From positions 3,823,630 to 3,887,629 of the forward strand of contig AP023240.1 of assembly GCA_016592635.1 (NCBI GenBank): 64,000 nucleotides of DNA, in the 5' to 3' direction. Both the position numbers and the translations under genes were made by a program. The DNA comes from Methyloprofundus sp. (GTDB taxonomy: Bacteria; Pseudomonadota; Gammaproteobacteria; Methylococcales; Methylomonadaceae). Below the pieces are notes generated by a model. The model ran no database searches, was not told the origin of the DNA, and worked only from the letters and a program-made list of their open reading frames with translations. Below are positions 36,501 to 44,085 of the stretch, piece by piece (the first letter of the stretch is position 1; every line of letters starts with the position of its first letter).

Positions 36501-37660
36501 GCTGCATCTTTAGTTGGCGGCTCACCAGGGCGCATCATCCGATATATTTCAATTAACGCCTCTAACCGATTTGTGGTACTATCCAAACGCATTGCATCAG
36601 ACATATATGCACCACGATCTAAGTCATTCACATACAAGGTCTCAATTTCATTAACACCCTCAGCAATTAACTTATCTAATAATTCTTCTGTAAGCTCATC
36701 GTTTACCTTAGCAAGCAGCTCTCCCGTTGCCTCATCTATTACATTTTTAGCTAACACGCAACCATGCACATAGTGCTTAGGAACATCTAGCCTTTCTATA
36801 CCAGCCTTGCCCATCTGCCTTACATGCTTTGCAGTAACTCTTCGCCCCTCTTCTACCAAAACTGAATCATCAATTTTAATATCAAACGTTGCAATATCCC
36901 CCTTAAGCCTCTCAGGGATAAGATGCAATAAAATATTCTCGCCACCTAAACTAAATGTATTATTCTCAAAGAATACCTTAAGCATTTCTTCATTTTCATA
37001 CCCCAATGCTCTCAATAAGATAGTCGCAGGAATCTTACGACGCCGATCAATTCTAACAAACACACAGTCTTTATGATCAAATTCAAAATCTAACCATGAA
37101 CCACGGTATGGAATGACTCGTGCATTCAATAATAATTTACCTGAGGAATGCGTCTTCCCCTTATCATGATCGAAGAACACTCCAGGACTACGATGCAACT
37201 GAGAAACAATGACACGCTCAGTCCCATTTATGACAAAAGTACCGTTATCAGTCATTAACGGCAATTCACCCATATAGACTTCTTGCTCTCTTATATCCTT
37301 GACGACCTTAGTACTACCTGGCGCATCTTTATCATAAATCACAAGTCGTGCAACTACTCGCAATGCTGCCGCATATGTCGCACCACGCTGCTGACATTCA
37401 CGCACATCAAAAACAGGCTCGCTCAATCTATACTTTACATACTCTAATACTGCATAACCAGAGTGACTTACAATTGGAAAGACACTAGAAAACGCCGCAT
37501 GCAAGCCCTTATCTTTTCTTTTTGCAGGTTTAACCCCTGTTTGCAAAAAGCTTGCATAAGATTTGATTTGCGTTGCCAGCAAATAAGGTACTTCTAAAAC
37601 ATCATCTGCTTTTCCAAAATTATTTCTAAGGCGTTTTTTTTCAGTAAAAGAGTAGGCCAT
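33590..37660 (-). CDS. rpoB: RNA polymerase beta subunit
   Basis: The 1356-residue subunit. The rifampicin-pocket region FGSSQLSQFMDQNNPLSQV and HKRRVSALGPGGLTRERAG matches sensitive enzymes at the main resistance positions (Asp in MDQ, His in HKRR, Ser in VSALG). The C-terminal GGQRFGEMEVWALEAYGAA and KSDDVTGRTRMYKNIV regions are intact. It is preceded by a 136-bp gap that holds a strong hairpin, a likely attenuator. Confidence 0.99.
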   Translation of the reverse strand: MAYSFTEKKRLRNNFGKADDVLEVPYLLATQIKSYASFLQTGVKPAKRKDKGLHAAFSSVFPIVSHSGYAVLEYVKYRLSEPVFDVRECQQRGATYAAALRVVARLVIYDKDAPGSTKVVKDIREQEVYMGELPLMTDNGTFVINGTERVIVSQLHRSPGVFFDHDKGKTHSSGKLLLNARVIPYRGSWLDFEFDHKDCVFVRIDRRRKIPATILLRALGYENEEMLKVFFENNTFSLGGENILLHLIPERLKGDIATFDIKIDDSVLVEEGRRVTAKHVRQMGKAGIERLDVPKHYVHGCVLAKNVIDEATGELLAKVNDELTEELLDKLIAEGVNEIETLYVNDLDRGAYMSDAMRLDSTTNRLEALIEIYRMMRPGEPPTKDAAENLFGNLFFTEDRYDLSAVGRMKFNRRLGIDDNVGGGTLSKDDIIGVLKELINIRNGNGTVDDIDHLGNRRVRSVGEMIENQFRVGLVRVERAVKERLTLADSEGHMPQEIINAKPVSAAVKEFFGSSQLSQFMDQNNPLSQVTHKRRVSALGPGGLTRERAGFEVRDVHTTHYGRVCPIETPEGPNIGLINSLAVYARTNDYGFLETPYRKVTNGVVTDQVDYLSAIGEGNFVIAQASVPVDENGKLVDGLVSCRYKDEFTLVSSENVDYMDVSSKQIVSIAASIVPFLEHDDANRALMGSNMQRQAVPVLRAEKPIVGTGMERTVAKDSGVTVVATRGGVVVSVDASRIVVRVHDTETESAETGVDIYNLIKYVRSNQNTCINQKPLVKPNDVVATGDIMADGPSTDMGELALGQNMLIAFMPWNGYNFEDSILVSERVVKEDRFTSIHIEEKTCIARDTKHSPEEITADIPNVSEEALSKLDESGIVYVGAEVKGGDILVGKVTPKGESQLTPEEKLLRAIFGEKAADVKDTSLRVPGSIRATVIDVQVFTRDGVEKDKRALANEAAAIKSYRKDLNDQLVIVEKDVYQRTASVIIGEKAVSGPDNLKVGTVITQEYLDGTKRADWPSIKMENEDFNLQLEGLSVQIEKLRKEFDERFEVKSKKISMGDDLAPGVLKMVKVYLAVKKRIQPGDKMAGRHGNKGVISRINPIEDMPYLADGTPIDIVLNPLGVPSRMNVGQVLETHLGWAAKGLGHKIGRMLEVQAAVKEIREFLDKVYNGSGQKEDLDSFNDAEIIEMANNLIAGVPMASPVFDGASEADVRRMLKLADLPESGQTTLYDGLTGESFEREITVGYMHMLKLNHLVDDKMHARSTGPYSLVTQQPLGGKAQFGGQRFGEMEVWALEAYGAAYTLQEMLTVKSDDVTGRTRMYKNIVDGNHQMEAGMPESFNVLLKEIRSLVINIEVQ

Positions 37661-37721
37661 ATTACTTCCTTATCCTTTTTCAAGAGTAGGTTTTTTTTGA
37701 ATTTAGGTCGTTACAAACAGT

Positions 37722-37755
37722 AAAAGGCCGGTGACTACTCAAGTAATCACCAGCC
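37722..37755 (-). terminator. attenuator-like hairpin between rplL and rpoB
   Basis: A 13-bp stem with two G-U pairs (minus strand GGCTGGTGATTAC ... GTAGTCACCGGCC) and the tetraloop TTGA, followed by only four Ts. The short T run suits partial read-through. A partial terminator and RNase III site occupy this position in E. coli and set the rplL to rpoB ratio. Confidence 0.7.
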
Positions 37756-37796
37756 CATTTTACAGGCATTGCCTAATAAAGATATTGTGTCAAAAA

Positions 37797-38168
37797 TTAT
37801 TTAATTTCGACTGAAGCTCCCGCTTCTTCAAGTGCTGCTTTAGCTTCTTCCGCTTCAGCTTTGCTCACACCTTCTTTCAATGTAACAGGGCAGCCTTCTA
37901 CAGCGCCTTTAGCTTCTTTTAAGCCTAAGCCTGTAAGAGCACGAACTGCTTTAATTGCTGATACTTTATTTGCACCAAATGATTCCATAACGACATCAAA
38001 TTCAGTCTGCTCTTCTGCTGCACCACCCGCATCACCACCAGCTGGAGCTGCTGCAACTGCTGCTGCAGAAACGCCAAATTTTTCTTCCATCGCTGAAATT
38101 AAATCAACGATTTCCATAACAGTCATGTTTGATACTGCTTCCAAGATATCTTCTTGTGAGATTGCCAT
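37797..38168 (-). CDS. rplL: 50S ribosomal protein L7/L12
   Basis: A 123-residue stalk protein. The N-terminal dimer domain is MAISQEDILEAVSNMTVMEIVDLISAMEEKF (read in two parts); the alanine/glycine hinge is about residues 35-50; the factor-binding C-terminal domain contains KVSAIKAVRALTGLGLKEAK. It recruits the elongation factors encoded in this window. It lies 47 bp after rplJ. Confidence 0.99.
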   Translation of the reverse strand: MAISQEDILEAVSNMTVMEIVDLISAMEEKFGVSAAAVAAAPAGGDAGGAAEEQTEFDVVMESFGANKVSAIKAVRALTGLGLKEAKGAVEGCPVTLKEGVSKAEAEEAKAALEEAGASVEIK

Positions 38169-38215
38169 TTTGCCTATTCCTCTAAAATAATTAGTTTTAA
38201 ACTGGTTGTAAAAGC

Positions 38216-38743
38216 TTATTCTGCTTCCGCTTCGCTTTCTGTGCTAGCAGCACCGTCATCACGAGTCTCTTTAAGAGCAAGTAATGTACGTGCCAACTTC
38301 TCAACAGGTGCTAACATTAACGCCATAATCATGCTGATACCTTGATCACGTGTTGGCAAGCTTGCTAAACGAGCTAACTCAGAGCCATCAAAAGCCTCAC
38401 CATCAATAGAAACAATTTTTGCAACTAATTTATCGTTAGTTTTTGCAAAATCGTTAATCAATCGTCCTGCAGAACCCGGGTCATCCATTGAGAAAGCAAG
38501 GATTAATGGACCAACCATTTTCTCCTGCATACACTCAAATTGAGTTCCAGCGACTGCACGTCTTGCTAATGTATTTTTAACTACACGCAAATAAACGCCT
38601 GTTTCTCTTGCGACTTTGCGTAGCTCAGTTAATTCTGCTACTGTTAGTCCACGATATTCAGCTGCGACAGCAGAATGCGCTTTAGCGGCGTAGGGAGCTA
38701 CTTCCTCTACGACAGCTTTTTTGCCATCTAATGCTAAGGCCAC
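38216..38743 (-). CDS. rplJ: 50S ribosomal protein L10
   Basis: A 175-residue stalk-base protein that binds several L7/L12 dimers. I place the start at GTG 38743 (MALALDGKKAVVEEVAPYA). It aligns with the known MALNL... N-terminus and has GGAG about 7 bases upstream. An open frame to 38788 would add 15 residues that fall in the conserved leader RNA and are probably not translated. Blocks: AVAAEYRGLTVAELTELRK and TGVYLRVVKNTLARRAV. L10 (with L12) autoregulates through the leader in the 189-bp gap behind it. Confidence 0.97.
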   Translation of the reverse strand: MALALDGKKAVVEEVAPYAAKAHSAVAAEYRGLTVAELTELRKVARETGVYLRVVKNTLARRAVAGTQFECMQEKMVGPLILAFSMDDPGSAGRLINDFAKTNDKLVAKIVSIDGEAFDGSELARLASLPTRDQGISMIMALMLAPVEKLARTLLALKETRDDGAASTESEAEAE

Positions 38744-38932
38744 AATTTTCTCCGTTTTACTGATTTTCATCAGGTTTATACACCACACCTCTTTTTAAAA
38801 AAGATGCACCCAACGGGGTCTTTCACCAGTTTCCCAGCTTCCGTTCCCATCTACGTAGGCTATAAAATTTAAGCTTTCACACCTACGGTCTTTGATGGTT
38901 ACCAAACAAGCTGGCAACCACAATTCTTTTTA
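38744..38932 (-). ncRNA. candidate L10 leader (autoregulatory mRNA element) before rplJ
   Basis: The 189-base rplA-rplJ gap contains, on the minus strand, CGTAGG (rc of 38882-38887) paired with CCTACG (rc of 38854-38859), embedded in GACCGTAGGTGTGAAAG and AGCCTACGTAGATGGG. This closely resembles the E. coli L10-L12 binding leader, where the CCGUAGG...CCUACG helix and kink-turn are the protein site. It would repress rplJ-rplL when L10 is in excess. Confidence 0.7.
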
Positions 38933-39631
38933 CTATTTAAGCTCAATACTTGACTGATCCAAAATCACACCTGGCCCCATAGTAGTAGACAAGCTAATTT
39001 TCTTTAAGTAAACACCTTTAGCAGCACTTGGCTTAGCTTTTACTATATCCGAAACAACTGCTTCAAGGTTTTCTTGGATGTCTGCTGCTGAAAAAGCGAT
39101 TTTACCAATCGAGCAATGTACAATTCCTGCTTTATCAGTCCGGTAACGCGCTTGACCTGATTTTGCATTCTTAACTGCCGCAGCAACGTCAGGTGTAACC
39201 GTACCAACTTTAGGGTTTGGCATTAAACCTCTAGGGCCTAGAACTTGACCCAATTGCCCAACTACTCGCATTGCATCAGGTGAAGCAATAACAACATCAA
39301 AATCCATTTGACCTTTCTTAACTTGCTCAGCTAAATCTTCCATACCGATAATATCTGCTCCAGCTTCTTTTGCAGCATCTGCATTAGGCCCTTGAGTAAA
39401 TACCGCAACTCTTACTGTTTTGCCAGACCCTTTTGGTAGAACTGTTGCTCCACGTACATTTTGATCTGATTTTCTCGCATCAATCCCTAAATTTACTGAG
39501 ATATCAACTGACTCTTCAAATTTAGCTGTCGATAATTCTTTTAACAAACTAACTGCATCAGTTAAAGAATATTGACGCTCAGGATCCACTTTTTCATTAG
39601 CAATTTTTGCTTTTTTAGATAACTTAGCCAT
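38933..39631 (-). CDS. rplA: 50S ribosomal protein L1
   Basis: A 232-residue two-domain protein of the L1 stalk that assists E-site tRNA release: KLSKKAKIANEKVDPERQYS, VNLGIDARKSDQNVRGATVLPKGSG, QLGQVLGPRGLMPNPKVGTVTPDV. It shares one base with rplK. In E. coli L1 represses rplK-rplA translation by binding the rplK leader. Confidence 0.98.
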   Translation of the reverse strand: MAKLSKKAKIANEKVDPERQYSLTDAVSLLKELSTAKFEESVDISVNLGIDARKSDQNVRGATVLPKGSGKTVRVAVFTQGPNADAAKEAGADIIGMEDLAEQVKKGQMDFDVVIASPDAMRVVGQLGQVLGPRGLMPNPKVGTVTPDVAAAVKNAKSGQARYRTDKAGIVHCSIGKIAFSAADIQENLEAVVSDIVKAKPSAAKGVYLKKISLSTTMGPGVILDQSSIELK

Positions 39632-40062
39632 TACAATCCTTCCACATCAAGACCCATACTACGCGCACTGCCCGCAATAATTTTAACAGCCGAATCCATA
39701 TCTACCGCATTCAAGTCTTCCATTTTCGTTGTCGCAATTGCTTCTAATTGCGCACGAGTGACTGTACCTATTTTTATTGTATTAGGATTACTGCTTCCTT
39801 TAGCCACACCAACTGCTTTTTTAAGTAAAATTGATGCTGGTGGTGTTTTAGTAATAAAAGTAAAACTTCTATCACTATAAACCGAAATAACTACTGGAAT
39901 GGGTAATCCCTTTTCTACATCTTGAGTTTTAGCATTAAATGCCTTACAAAACTCCATGATATTAACACCGTGCTGACCTAATGCTGGGCCTACTGGTGGA
40001 CTTGGGTTTGCTTCACCTGCTTTTACTTGCAGCTTGATATACGCCGTGACTTCTTTAGCCAT
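39631..40062 (-). CDS. rplK: 50S ribosomal protein L11
   Basis: A 143-residue protein of the GTPase-associated centre: KLQVKAGEANPSPPVGPALGQHGVNIMEFCKAFN, and C-terminal IKIGTVTRAQLEAIATTKMEDL and IAGSARSMGLDVEG. Target of thiostrepton-type drugs and needed for RelA activation. It ends with a one-base overlap into rplA. Confidence 0.98.
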   Translation of the reverse strand: MAKEVTAYIKLQVKAGEANPSPPVGPALGQHGVNIMEFCKAFNAKTQDVEKGLPIPVVISVYSDRSFTFITKTPPASILLKKAVGVAKGSSNPNTIKIGTVTRAQLEAIATTKMEDLNAVDMDSAVKIIAGSARSMGLDVEGL

Positions 40063-40109
40063 AATATACTCCTGGTCCGGGTACTAACGCTTTTCAGCTC
40101 CCCATAGAT

Positions 40110-40139
40110 AAAAAATCCCCACCAAATAAATGACGAGGA
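40110..40139 (-). terminator. candidate terminator between nusG and rplK
   Basis: Minus strand: an 8-bp stem with three G-U pairs (TCCTCGTC ... GGTGGGGA), an 8-base AT loop, and six Ts directly after. It sits in the 107-bp gap that separates secE-nusG from rplK-rplA, where E. coli also splits the transcripts. The wobble pairs make it weak. Confidence 0.4.
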
Positions 40140-40169
40140 CCGTTTTTGTACTATTTTATGTACCTATGC

Positions 40170-40703
40170 TTAATTTTTTTCTACTTCGTCAAACCCTAGC
40201 TCAACTGAAGTAGCTCTTCCAAATATTAAGACAGAGATACGTAATTTGTTTTTCTCGTAGCTAACTTCTTCGATTTCACCATTAAAATCTTTAAATGGCC
40301 CATCATTAATTCGCACTACTTCACCCACTTCAAAAAGAACTTTTGGCCTAGGCTTGTTAACACCATCTTCGACTCTATTAAGAATTCTCTCAGCTTCTTG
40401 CTCAGAAATTGGCGCAGGGCGTTCAGAAGTGCCACCAATAAACCCAAGAACTCTGGGCTCATCTCTTACTAAGTGCCAAGTTTCGTCATTCAATTCCATT
40501 TGCACTAAAACATAACCAGGAAAAAACTTTCTTTCACTTTTCCTTTGTTGACCCATTCTCATCTCAACAACTTCTTCTGTTGGCACAAGAATCTTGCCGA
40601 AATACTGTTCAAGGCCTTCTCTTTTTATCTTTTCTTCAAGAGATTGCTTTACTTTGTTTTCATAATTTGAATATGCATGTACAACATACCAACGAATCGC
40701 CAT
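40170..40703 (-). CDS. nusG: transcription elongation/antitermination factor NusG
   Basis: A 177-residue protein. The NGN domain has RWYVVHAYSNYENKVKQSLE, ILVPTEEVVEMRMGQQRKSERKFFPGYVLVQM and RVLGFIGGTSERPAPI; the C-terminal KOW domain has FEVGEVVRINDGPFKDFNGEIEEV. It links RNA polymerase to Rho or to the ribosome through S10. It starts 1 bp before the end of secE's spacing, so the two are coupled. Confidence 0.98.
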   Translation of the reverse strand: MAIRWYVVHAYSNYENKVKQSLEEKIKREGLEQYFGKILVPTEEVVEMRMGQQRKSERKFFPGYVLVQMELNDETWHLVRDEPRVLGFIGGTSERPAPISEQEAERILNRVEDGVNKPRPKVLFEVGEVVRINDGPFKDFNGEIEEVSYEKNKLRISVLIFGRATSVELGFDEVEKN

Positions 40704-40704
40704 A

Positions 40705-41076
40705 TTAACCCCCAGTTAGTGATGTTATCGCCCAAAACAAGAACATATCAAGAACCCACAGTATCAACCCAACGATAATTACCATTGCAAACACCATTAA
40801 TGTCGTCTGCATAGTTTCCGATCGTGAAGGCCAAACCACCTTTCTCACCTCTTGCCTTGCTTCTTGAGCAAACCCCCAAGAATCTTGCCCCAAGGCCGTT
40901 GTCATCATCATAGCCAAGGCAATCAATACGACAAGAACTATCCCTAAAACTCTGTATAACTGAGAAAACTCTGAAAACTGATAAAAAGAAACGACACCTG
41001 CACCAATCAGCACAAGAGACAAAACATACTTAAGAACATCTACGGTAGATGCACCTTCTTTTGCCTGACTATTCAT
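40705..41076 (-). CDS. secE: preprotein translocase subunit SecE
   Basis: About 123 residues from the ATG at 41076 (MNSQAKEGAS). A TTG at 41100 could add eight residues. Neither has a clear Shine-Dalgarno. It has three membrane segments, as in enterobacterial SecE; the conserved essential part is the amphipathic helix EVRKVVWPSRSETMQTT followed by the last transmembrane helix. It lies just after tRNA-Trp and one base before nusG. Confidence 0.95.
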   Translation of the reverse strand: MNSQAKEGASTVDVLKYVLSLVLIGAGVVSFYQFSEFSQLYRVLGIVLVVLIALAMMMTTALGQDSWGFAQEARQEVRKVVWPSRSETMQTTLMVFAMVIIVGLILWVLDMFLFWAITSLTGG

Positions 41077-41125
41077 TTTTTTATGATTTTTTGATAACAA
41101 CTAGGAAATTAATGATTAATGCGAG

Positions 41126-41201
41126 TGGCAGGCCAGGAGGGACTCGAACCCACAACCTGCGGTTTTGGAGACCGCTGCTCTACCAATTGAGCCACTGACC
41201 T
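41126..41201 (-). tRNA. tRNA-Trp (anticodon CCA)
   Basis: Cloverleaf: 7-bp acceptor stem (AGGTCAG/CTGGCCT with one G-T), anticodon loop TCTCCAAAA-type with CCA, T loop TTCGAGT, discriminator G and encoded CCA. It lies between tuf copy 2 and secE. Confidence 0.97.
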
Positions 41202-41249
41202 ACACGCATTAACTTTTATGAACTGTATATGATACTATACTTTTTTCTA

Positions 41250-42470
41250 TTACTCAACAACTGTTGCAACAACACCAGCACCAACCGTACGTCCGCCTTC
41301 ACGAATCGCAAAGCGCAAACCATCTTCCATAGCAATCGGAGCAATCAACGTTACTTCTACTGATACGTTATCACCAGGCATTACCATTTCCGTGCCTTCA
41401 GGCAACTTAACAGCACCCGTTACATCAGTTGTTCTGAAGTAAAACTGCGGACGGTATCCATCAAAGAATGGCGTATGACGACCACCTTCATCTTTTGATA
41501 AGACATAGATCTCAGCAGTAAATTTTGTATGCGGATTAATTGAACCAACATGAGCAAGTACTTGACCACGCTCTACATCTTCACGCTTAGTACCACGCAA
41601 TAAGATACCTACGTTATCGCCTGCCTCTCCTTGGTCAAGCAATTTACGAAACATTTCTACGCCAGTACAAGTTGTTTTAACTGTCTCTTTAATACCGACA
41701 ATTTCAATCTCTTCACCAACTTTGACAACACCACGCTCAATACGACCTGTTACAACCGTTCCACGACCTGAAATTGAGAATACATCTTCAATCGGCATTA
41801 GGAATGCGCCTTCCGTTGCTCTTTCAGGCTCAGGGATATAACTATCTAAGGCATCAACTAATTTTATAATTGACGGCACCCCTAGCTCACTATCATCACC
41901 TTCCAGTCCTTTTAATGCAGAACCTACAATGATTGGCGTATCATCACCAGGGAATTCGTATTGGTCTAAAATCTCACGGATTTCCATTTCAACCAATTCA
42001 AGCATTTCATTATATTCTTCTGTACCTATACCACCACAGTCTTCTGCTAGAAGATCTGCTTTGTTTAGGAATACGACAATATAAGGTACGCCGACTTGTC
42101 TTGATAACAAGATATGCTCTCTTGTTTGTGGCATAGGACCATCAGTCGCACCACAAACTAAAATTGCGCCATCCATTTGCGCAGCACCTGTAATCATGTT
42201 TTTTACGTAGTCAGCATGACCCGGGCAGTCAACATGCGCATAATGACGACTTTCAGATTCATACTCTACATGCGATGTTGCAATCGTAATACCACGCTCA
42301 CGCTCTTCAGGTGCATTATCAATTTGATCAAATGCTTTAACTTCTCCACCTAGCTTTTCTGCCATAACTTTCGTTAATGCAGCTGTTAGAGTTGTTTTAC
42401 CGTGGTCAACGTGACCGATTGTACCAACATTTACATGTGGTTTGGTACGTTCAAATTTTTCTTTAGCCAT
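41250..42470 (-). CDS. tuf: elongation factor Tu, copy 2
   Basis: A 406-residue EF-Tu. By eye the nucleotide sequence matches copy 1 (24950-26170) except at two sites: 41261 (C here, T at 24961; Val instead of Ile in the tail) and 42351 (T here, C at 26051; silent). Similarity stops at the gene borders, which points to gene conversion between the copies. It is cotranscribed with the tRNA-Tyr, -Gly and -Thr genes upstream, the tufB arrangement. Confidence 0.99.
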   Translation of the reverse strand: MAKEKFERTKPHVNVGTIGHVDHGKTTLTAALTKVMAEKLGGEVKAFDQIDNAPEERERGITIATSHVEYESESRHYAHVDCPGHADYVKNMITGAAQMDGAILVCGATDGPMPQTREHILLSRQVGVPYIVVFLNKADLLAEDCGGIGTEEYNEMLELVEMEIREILDQYEFPGDDTPIIVGSALKGLEGDDSELGVPSIIKLVDALDSYIPEPERATEGAFLMPIEDVFSISGRGTVVTGRIERGVVKVGEEIEIVGIKETVKTTCTGVEMFRKLLDQGEAGDNVGILLRGTKREDVERGQVLAHVGSINPHTKFTAEIYVLSKDEGGRHTPFFDGYRPQFYFRTTDVTGAVKLPEGTEMVMPGDNVSVEVTLIAPIAMEDGLRFAIREGGRTVGAGVVATVVE

Positions 42471-42514
42471 CTCGCAAGGACCTTAAATTTAGTGTTTGCA
42501 ACAATCAATGTAAT

Positions 42515-42589
<75 letters not shown>

Positions 42590-42605
42590 TTTATTCTTTA
42601 TATTT

Positions 42606-42679
42606 TGGAGCGGGTGATGGGAATCGAACCCACGTAATCAGCTTGGAAGGCTGGAGTTCTACCATTGAACTACACCCGC
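42606..42679 (-). tRNA. tRNA-Gly (anticodon TCC)
   Basis: 74 bases with acceptor GCGGGTG/CACCCGC, anticodon loop CTTCCAA (TCC), T loop TTCGATT, discriminator T and encoded CCA. Middle gene of the Tyr-Gly-Thr cluster. Confidence 0.97.
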
Positions 42680-42698
42680 AGAATTCTTTAGTTCTGAA

Positions 42699-42783
42699 TG
42701 GTGGAGGGGGGAGGATTCGAACCTCCGAAGGCTGAGCCGTCAGATTTACAGTCTGATCCCTTTGGCCACTCGGGAACCCCTCC
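42699..42783 (-). tRNA. tRNA-Tyr (anticodon GTA)
   Basis: 85 bases with the long variable arm of class II tRNAs. Acceptor GGAGGGG/CCCCTCC, anticodon loop TGTAAAT (GTA), T loop TTCGAAT, discriminator A and encoded CCA. First gene after the promoter. Confidence 0.97.
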
Positions 42784-42796
42784 ATACAGAAAGGGC

Positions 42797-42825
42797 ATTA
42801 TGAAGCATACCCTATATCATGTCAA
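42797..42825 (-). promoter_or_regulatory. strong promoter of the tRNA-Tyr-Gly-Thr-tuf gene run
   Basis: Minus strand: perfect -35 TTGACA at 42820-42825, 17-bp spacer, -10 CATAAT (5 of 6) at 42797-42802, then a GCCC discriminator, the GC-rich type seen at stringently controlled stable-RNA promoters. The tRNA-Tyr 5' end lies about 13 bp downstream. Control by ppGpp is inferred from the discriminator. Confidence 0.8.
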
Positions 42826-42833
42826 CTTTTTTA

Positions 42834-43409
42834 TTAATTTTTTTCTCGAGAATGTAAATTCTGCATCACAACACCATAGTCACCACTACACATTGCTGAC
42901 ATATTTGCCGCAAAGTCAGCAAACACCTCTTGCACCAAATGCATATCTACTTTCGAAAAATCTGATAGCACATAATCTGCAACTGCCTTGCCAGCTCGCG
43001 GCCGCCCGATACCAATTCGCAACCTCAAGAAATTTTTTTGACCCATACTTGTAATTATGTCACGCAAACCATTATGCCCACCATGACCACCACCCTTCTT
43101 GAGCTTGACAACACCAACATCAAAATCCAACTCATCATGCACAACCAACACCTCTTCGGGCAAAATTTTGAAATATTTCATCACCGCAGATACCGATTGA
43201 CCACTACGATTCATAAAGGTAGCAGGCTTTAACAAATACAACTTACCTGACTTAGTACTCATCTCGGCCAAGCACCCAAAAAAGCGAGCCTGCTGAGAAA
43301 ACCCCCCCGAATCCCGCGCCAGCCCATCTAATAACAAAAAACCGGCATTATGCCGGTTTTTTGTATATTTCTGACCTGGATTCCCCAGGCCAACTATAAG
43401 CTTAATCAC
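42834..43409 (-). CDS. pth: peptidyl-tRNA hydrolase
   Basis: A 191-residue enzyme that frees tRNA from dropped-off peptidyl-tRNA. LIVGLGNPGQKYTKNRHNAG contains catalytic His20; further blocks are ATFMNRSGQSV, VVHDELDFDVG and GGGHGGHNGLRDI. The start is GTG at 43409, which shares a base with the rplY stop (TAGTG). The codons for residues about 16-25 form a perfect terminator-like palindrome (43334-43364), so full-length transcription from rplY into pth may be reduced. Last gene of lolB-ispE-prs-rplY-pth. Confidence 0.97.
   Translation of the reverse strand: MIKLIVGLGNPGQKYTKNRHNAGFLLLDGLARDSGGFSQQARFFGCLAEMSTKSGKLYLLKPATFMNRSGQSVSAVMKYFKILPEEVLVVHDELDFDVGVVKLKKGGGHGGHNGLRDIITSMGQKNFLRLRIGIGRPRAGKAVADYVLSDFSKVDMHLVQEVFADFAANMSAMCSGDYGVVMQNLHSREKN
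43334..43364 (-). terminator. terminator-like perfect palindrome inside pth
   Basis: Two 15-base arms separated by one base: stem core CCGGCA/TGCCGG, loop TAA, six As before and six Ts after, so the shape is a textbook intrinsic terminator on either strand. It lies 45 bases into the pth coding frame and encodes the conserved K-N-R-H-N-A-G-F active-site segment. No other terminator is seen after rplY. Confidence 0.6.
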
Positions 43410-44047
43410 TACTCAGCTTCAGACTCTTCTACTTCTGCCGCACCATCTTCATCATCAGCACTAGCAGCACCTCTAGTCATCACGATCTGTGCAACCGGCA
43501 AATTATGATCCTCACCATGCGTTAATGCCAAGATTTCCACACCCTCTGCCACTGCGATATCAGCCAAATGCACCGAACCACCAACATCAATCGCCTCCAG
43601 GTCAACTTCAATAAACTCAGGTAAATTAGCTGGAAGACACACAACCTCAATTTCCACCATCGAATGAGTTACAACCCCACCAGCCTTAACACCAATCGAA
43701 GTTTCTTCATTTATAAAATGCAAGGGCACATGCACTTTAATTTTTTCATTCATGGAAATACGCATAAAATCCATATGCAAAATTGTATCTTTAGCAGGAT
43801 GCCTTTGCATATCCTTTAAAATAGCACTTTGCACCTTACCATCAACACTTAACTCCAAAATATGCGAGTAAACAGCCTCATTAGCTAAACTTTTTGCAAC
43901 TTCGTTATGCCCCAACTCGATCAACTCAGGCTCACTCGAACCACCATAGATCACAGCAGGAATATTACCATTACGGCGAATTGCTCTTGCAGTTCCTGTA
44001 CCTGCATTTGCTCTACTTACAGCTTCAAATTCAAAAACGCTAGACAT
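43409..44047 (-). CDS. rplY: 50S ribosomal protein L25, long (Ctc/TL5) form
   Basis: A 212-residue protein with the N-terminal 5S rRNA-binding L25 domain (AVIYGGSSEPELIEL; HILELSVDGKVQSAILKDMQRHP) and the C-terminal TL5/Ctc beta domain (LPANLPEFIEVDLEAIDVGGSVHLADI), ending in an acidic tail. Enterobacteria have only the short form; the long form is usual in other gammaproteobacteria. It lies between prs (38 bp) and pth (1-bp overlap). Confidence 0.96.
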   Translation of the reverse strand: MSSVFEFEAVSRANAGTGTARAIRRNGNIPAVIYGGSSEPELIELGHNEVAKSLANEAVYSHILELSVDGKVQSAILKDMQRHPAKDTILHMDFMRISMNEKIKVHVPLHFINEETSIGVKAGGVVTHSMVEIEVVCLPANLPEFIEVDLEAIDVGGSVHLADIAVAEGVEILALTHGEDHNLPVAQIVMTRGAASADDEDGAAEVEESEAE

Positions 44048-44085
44048 CCAACCTCTCCATACCCTGCAAACTATGCTTAAAATTA

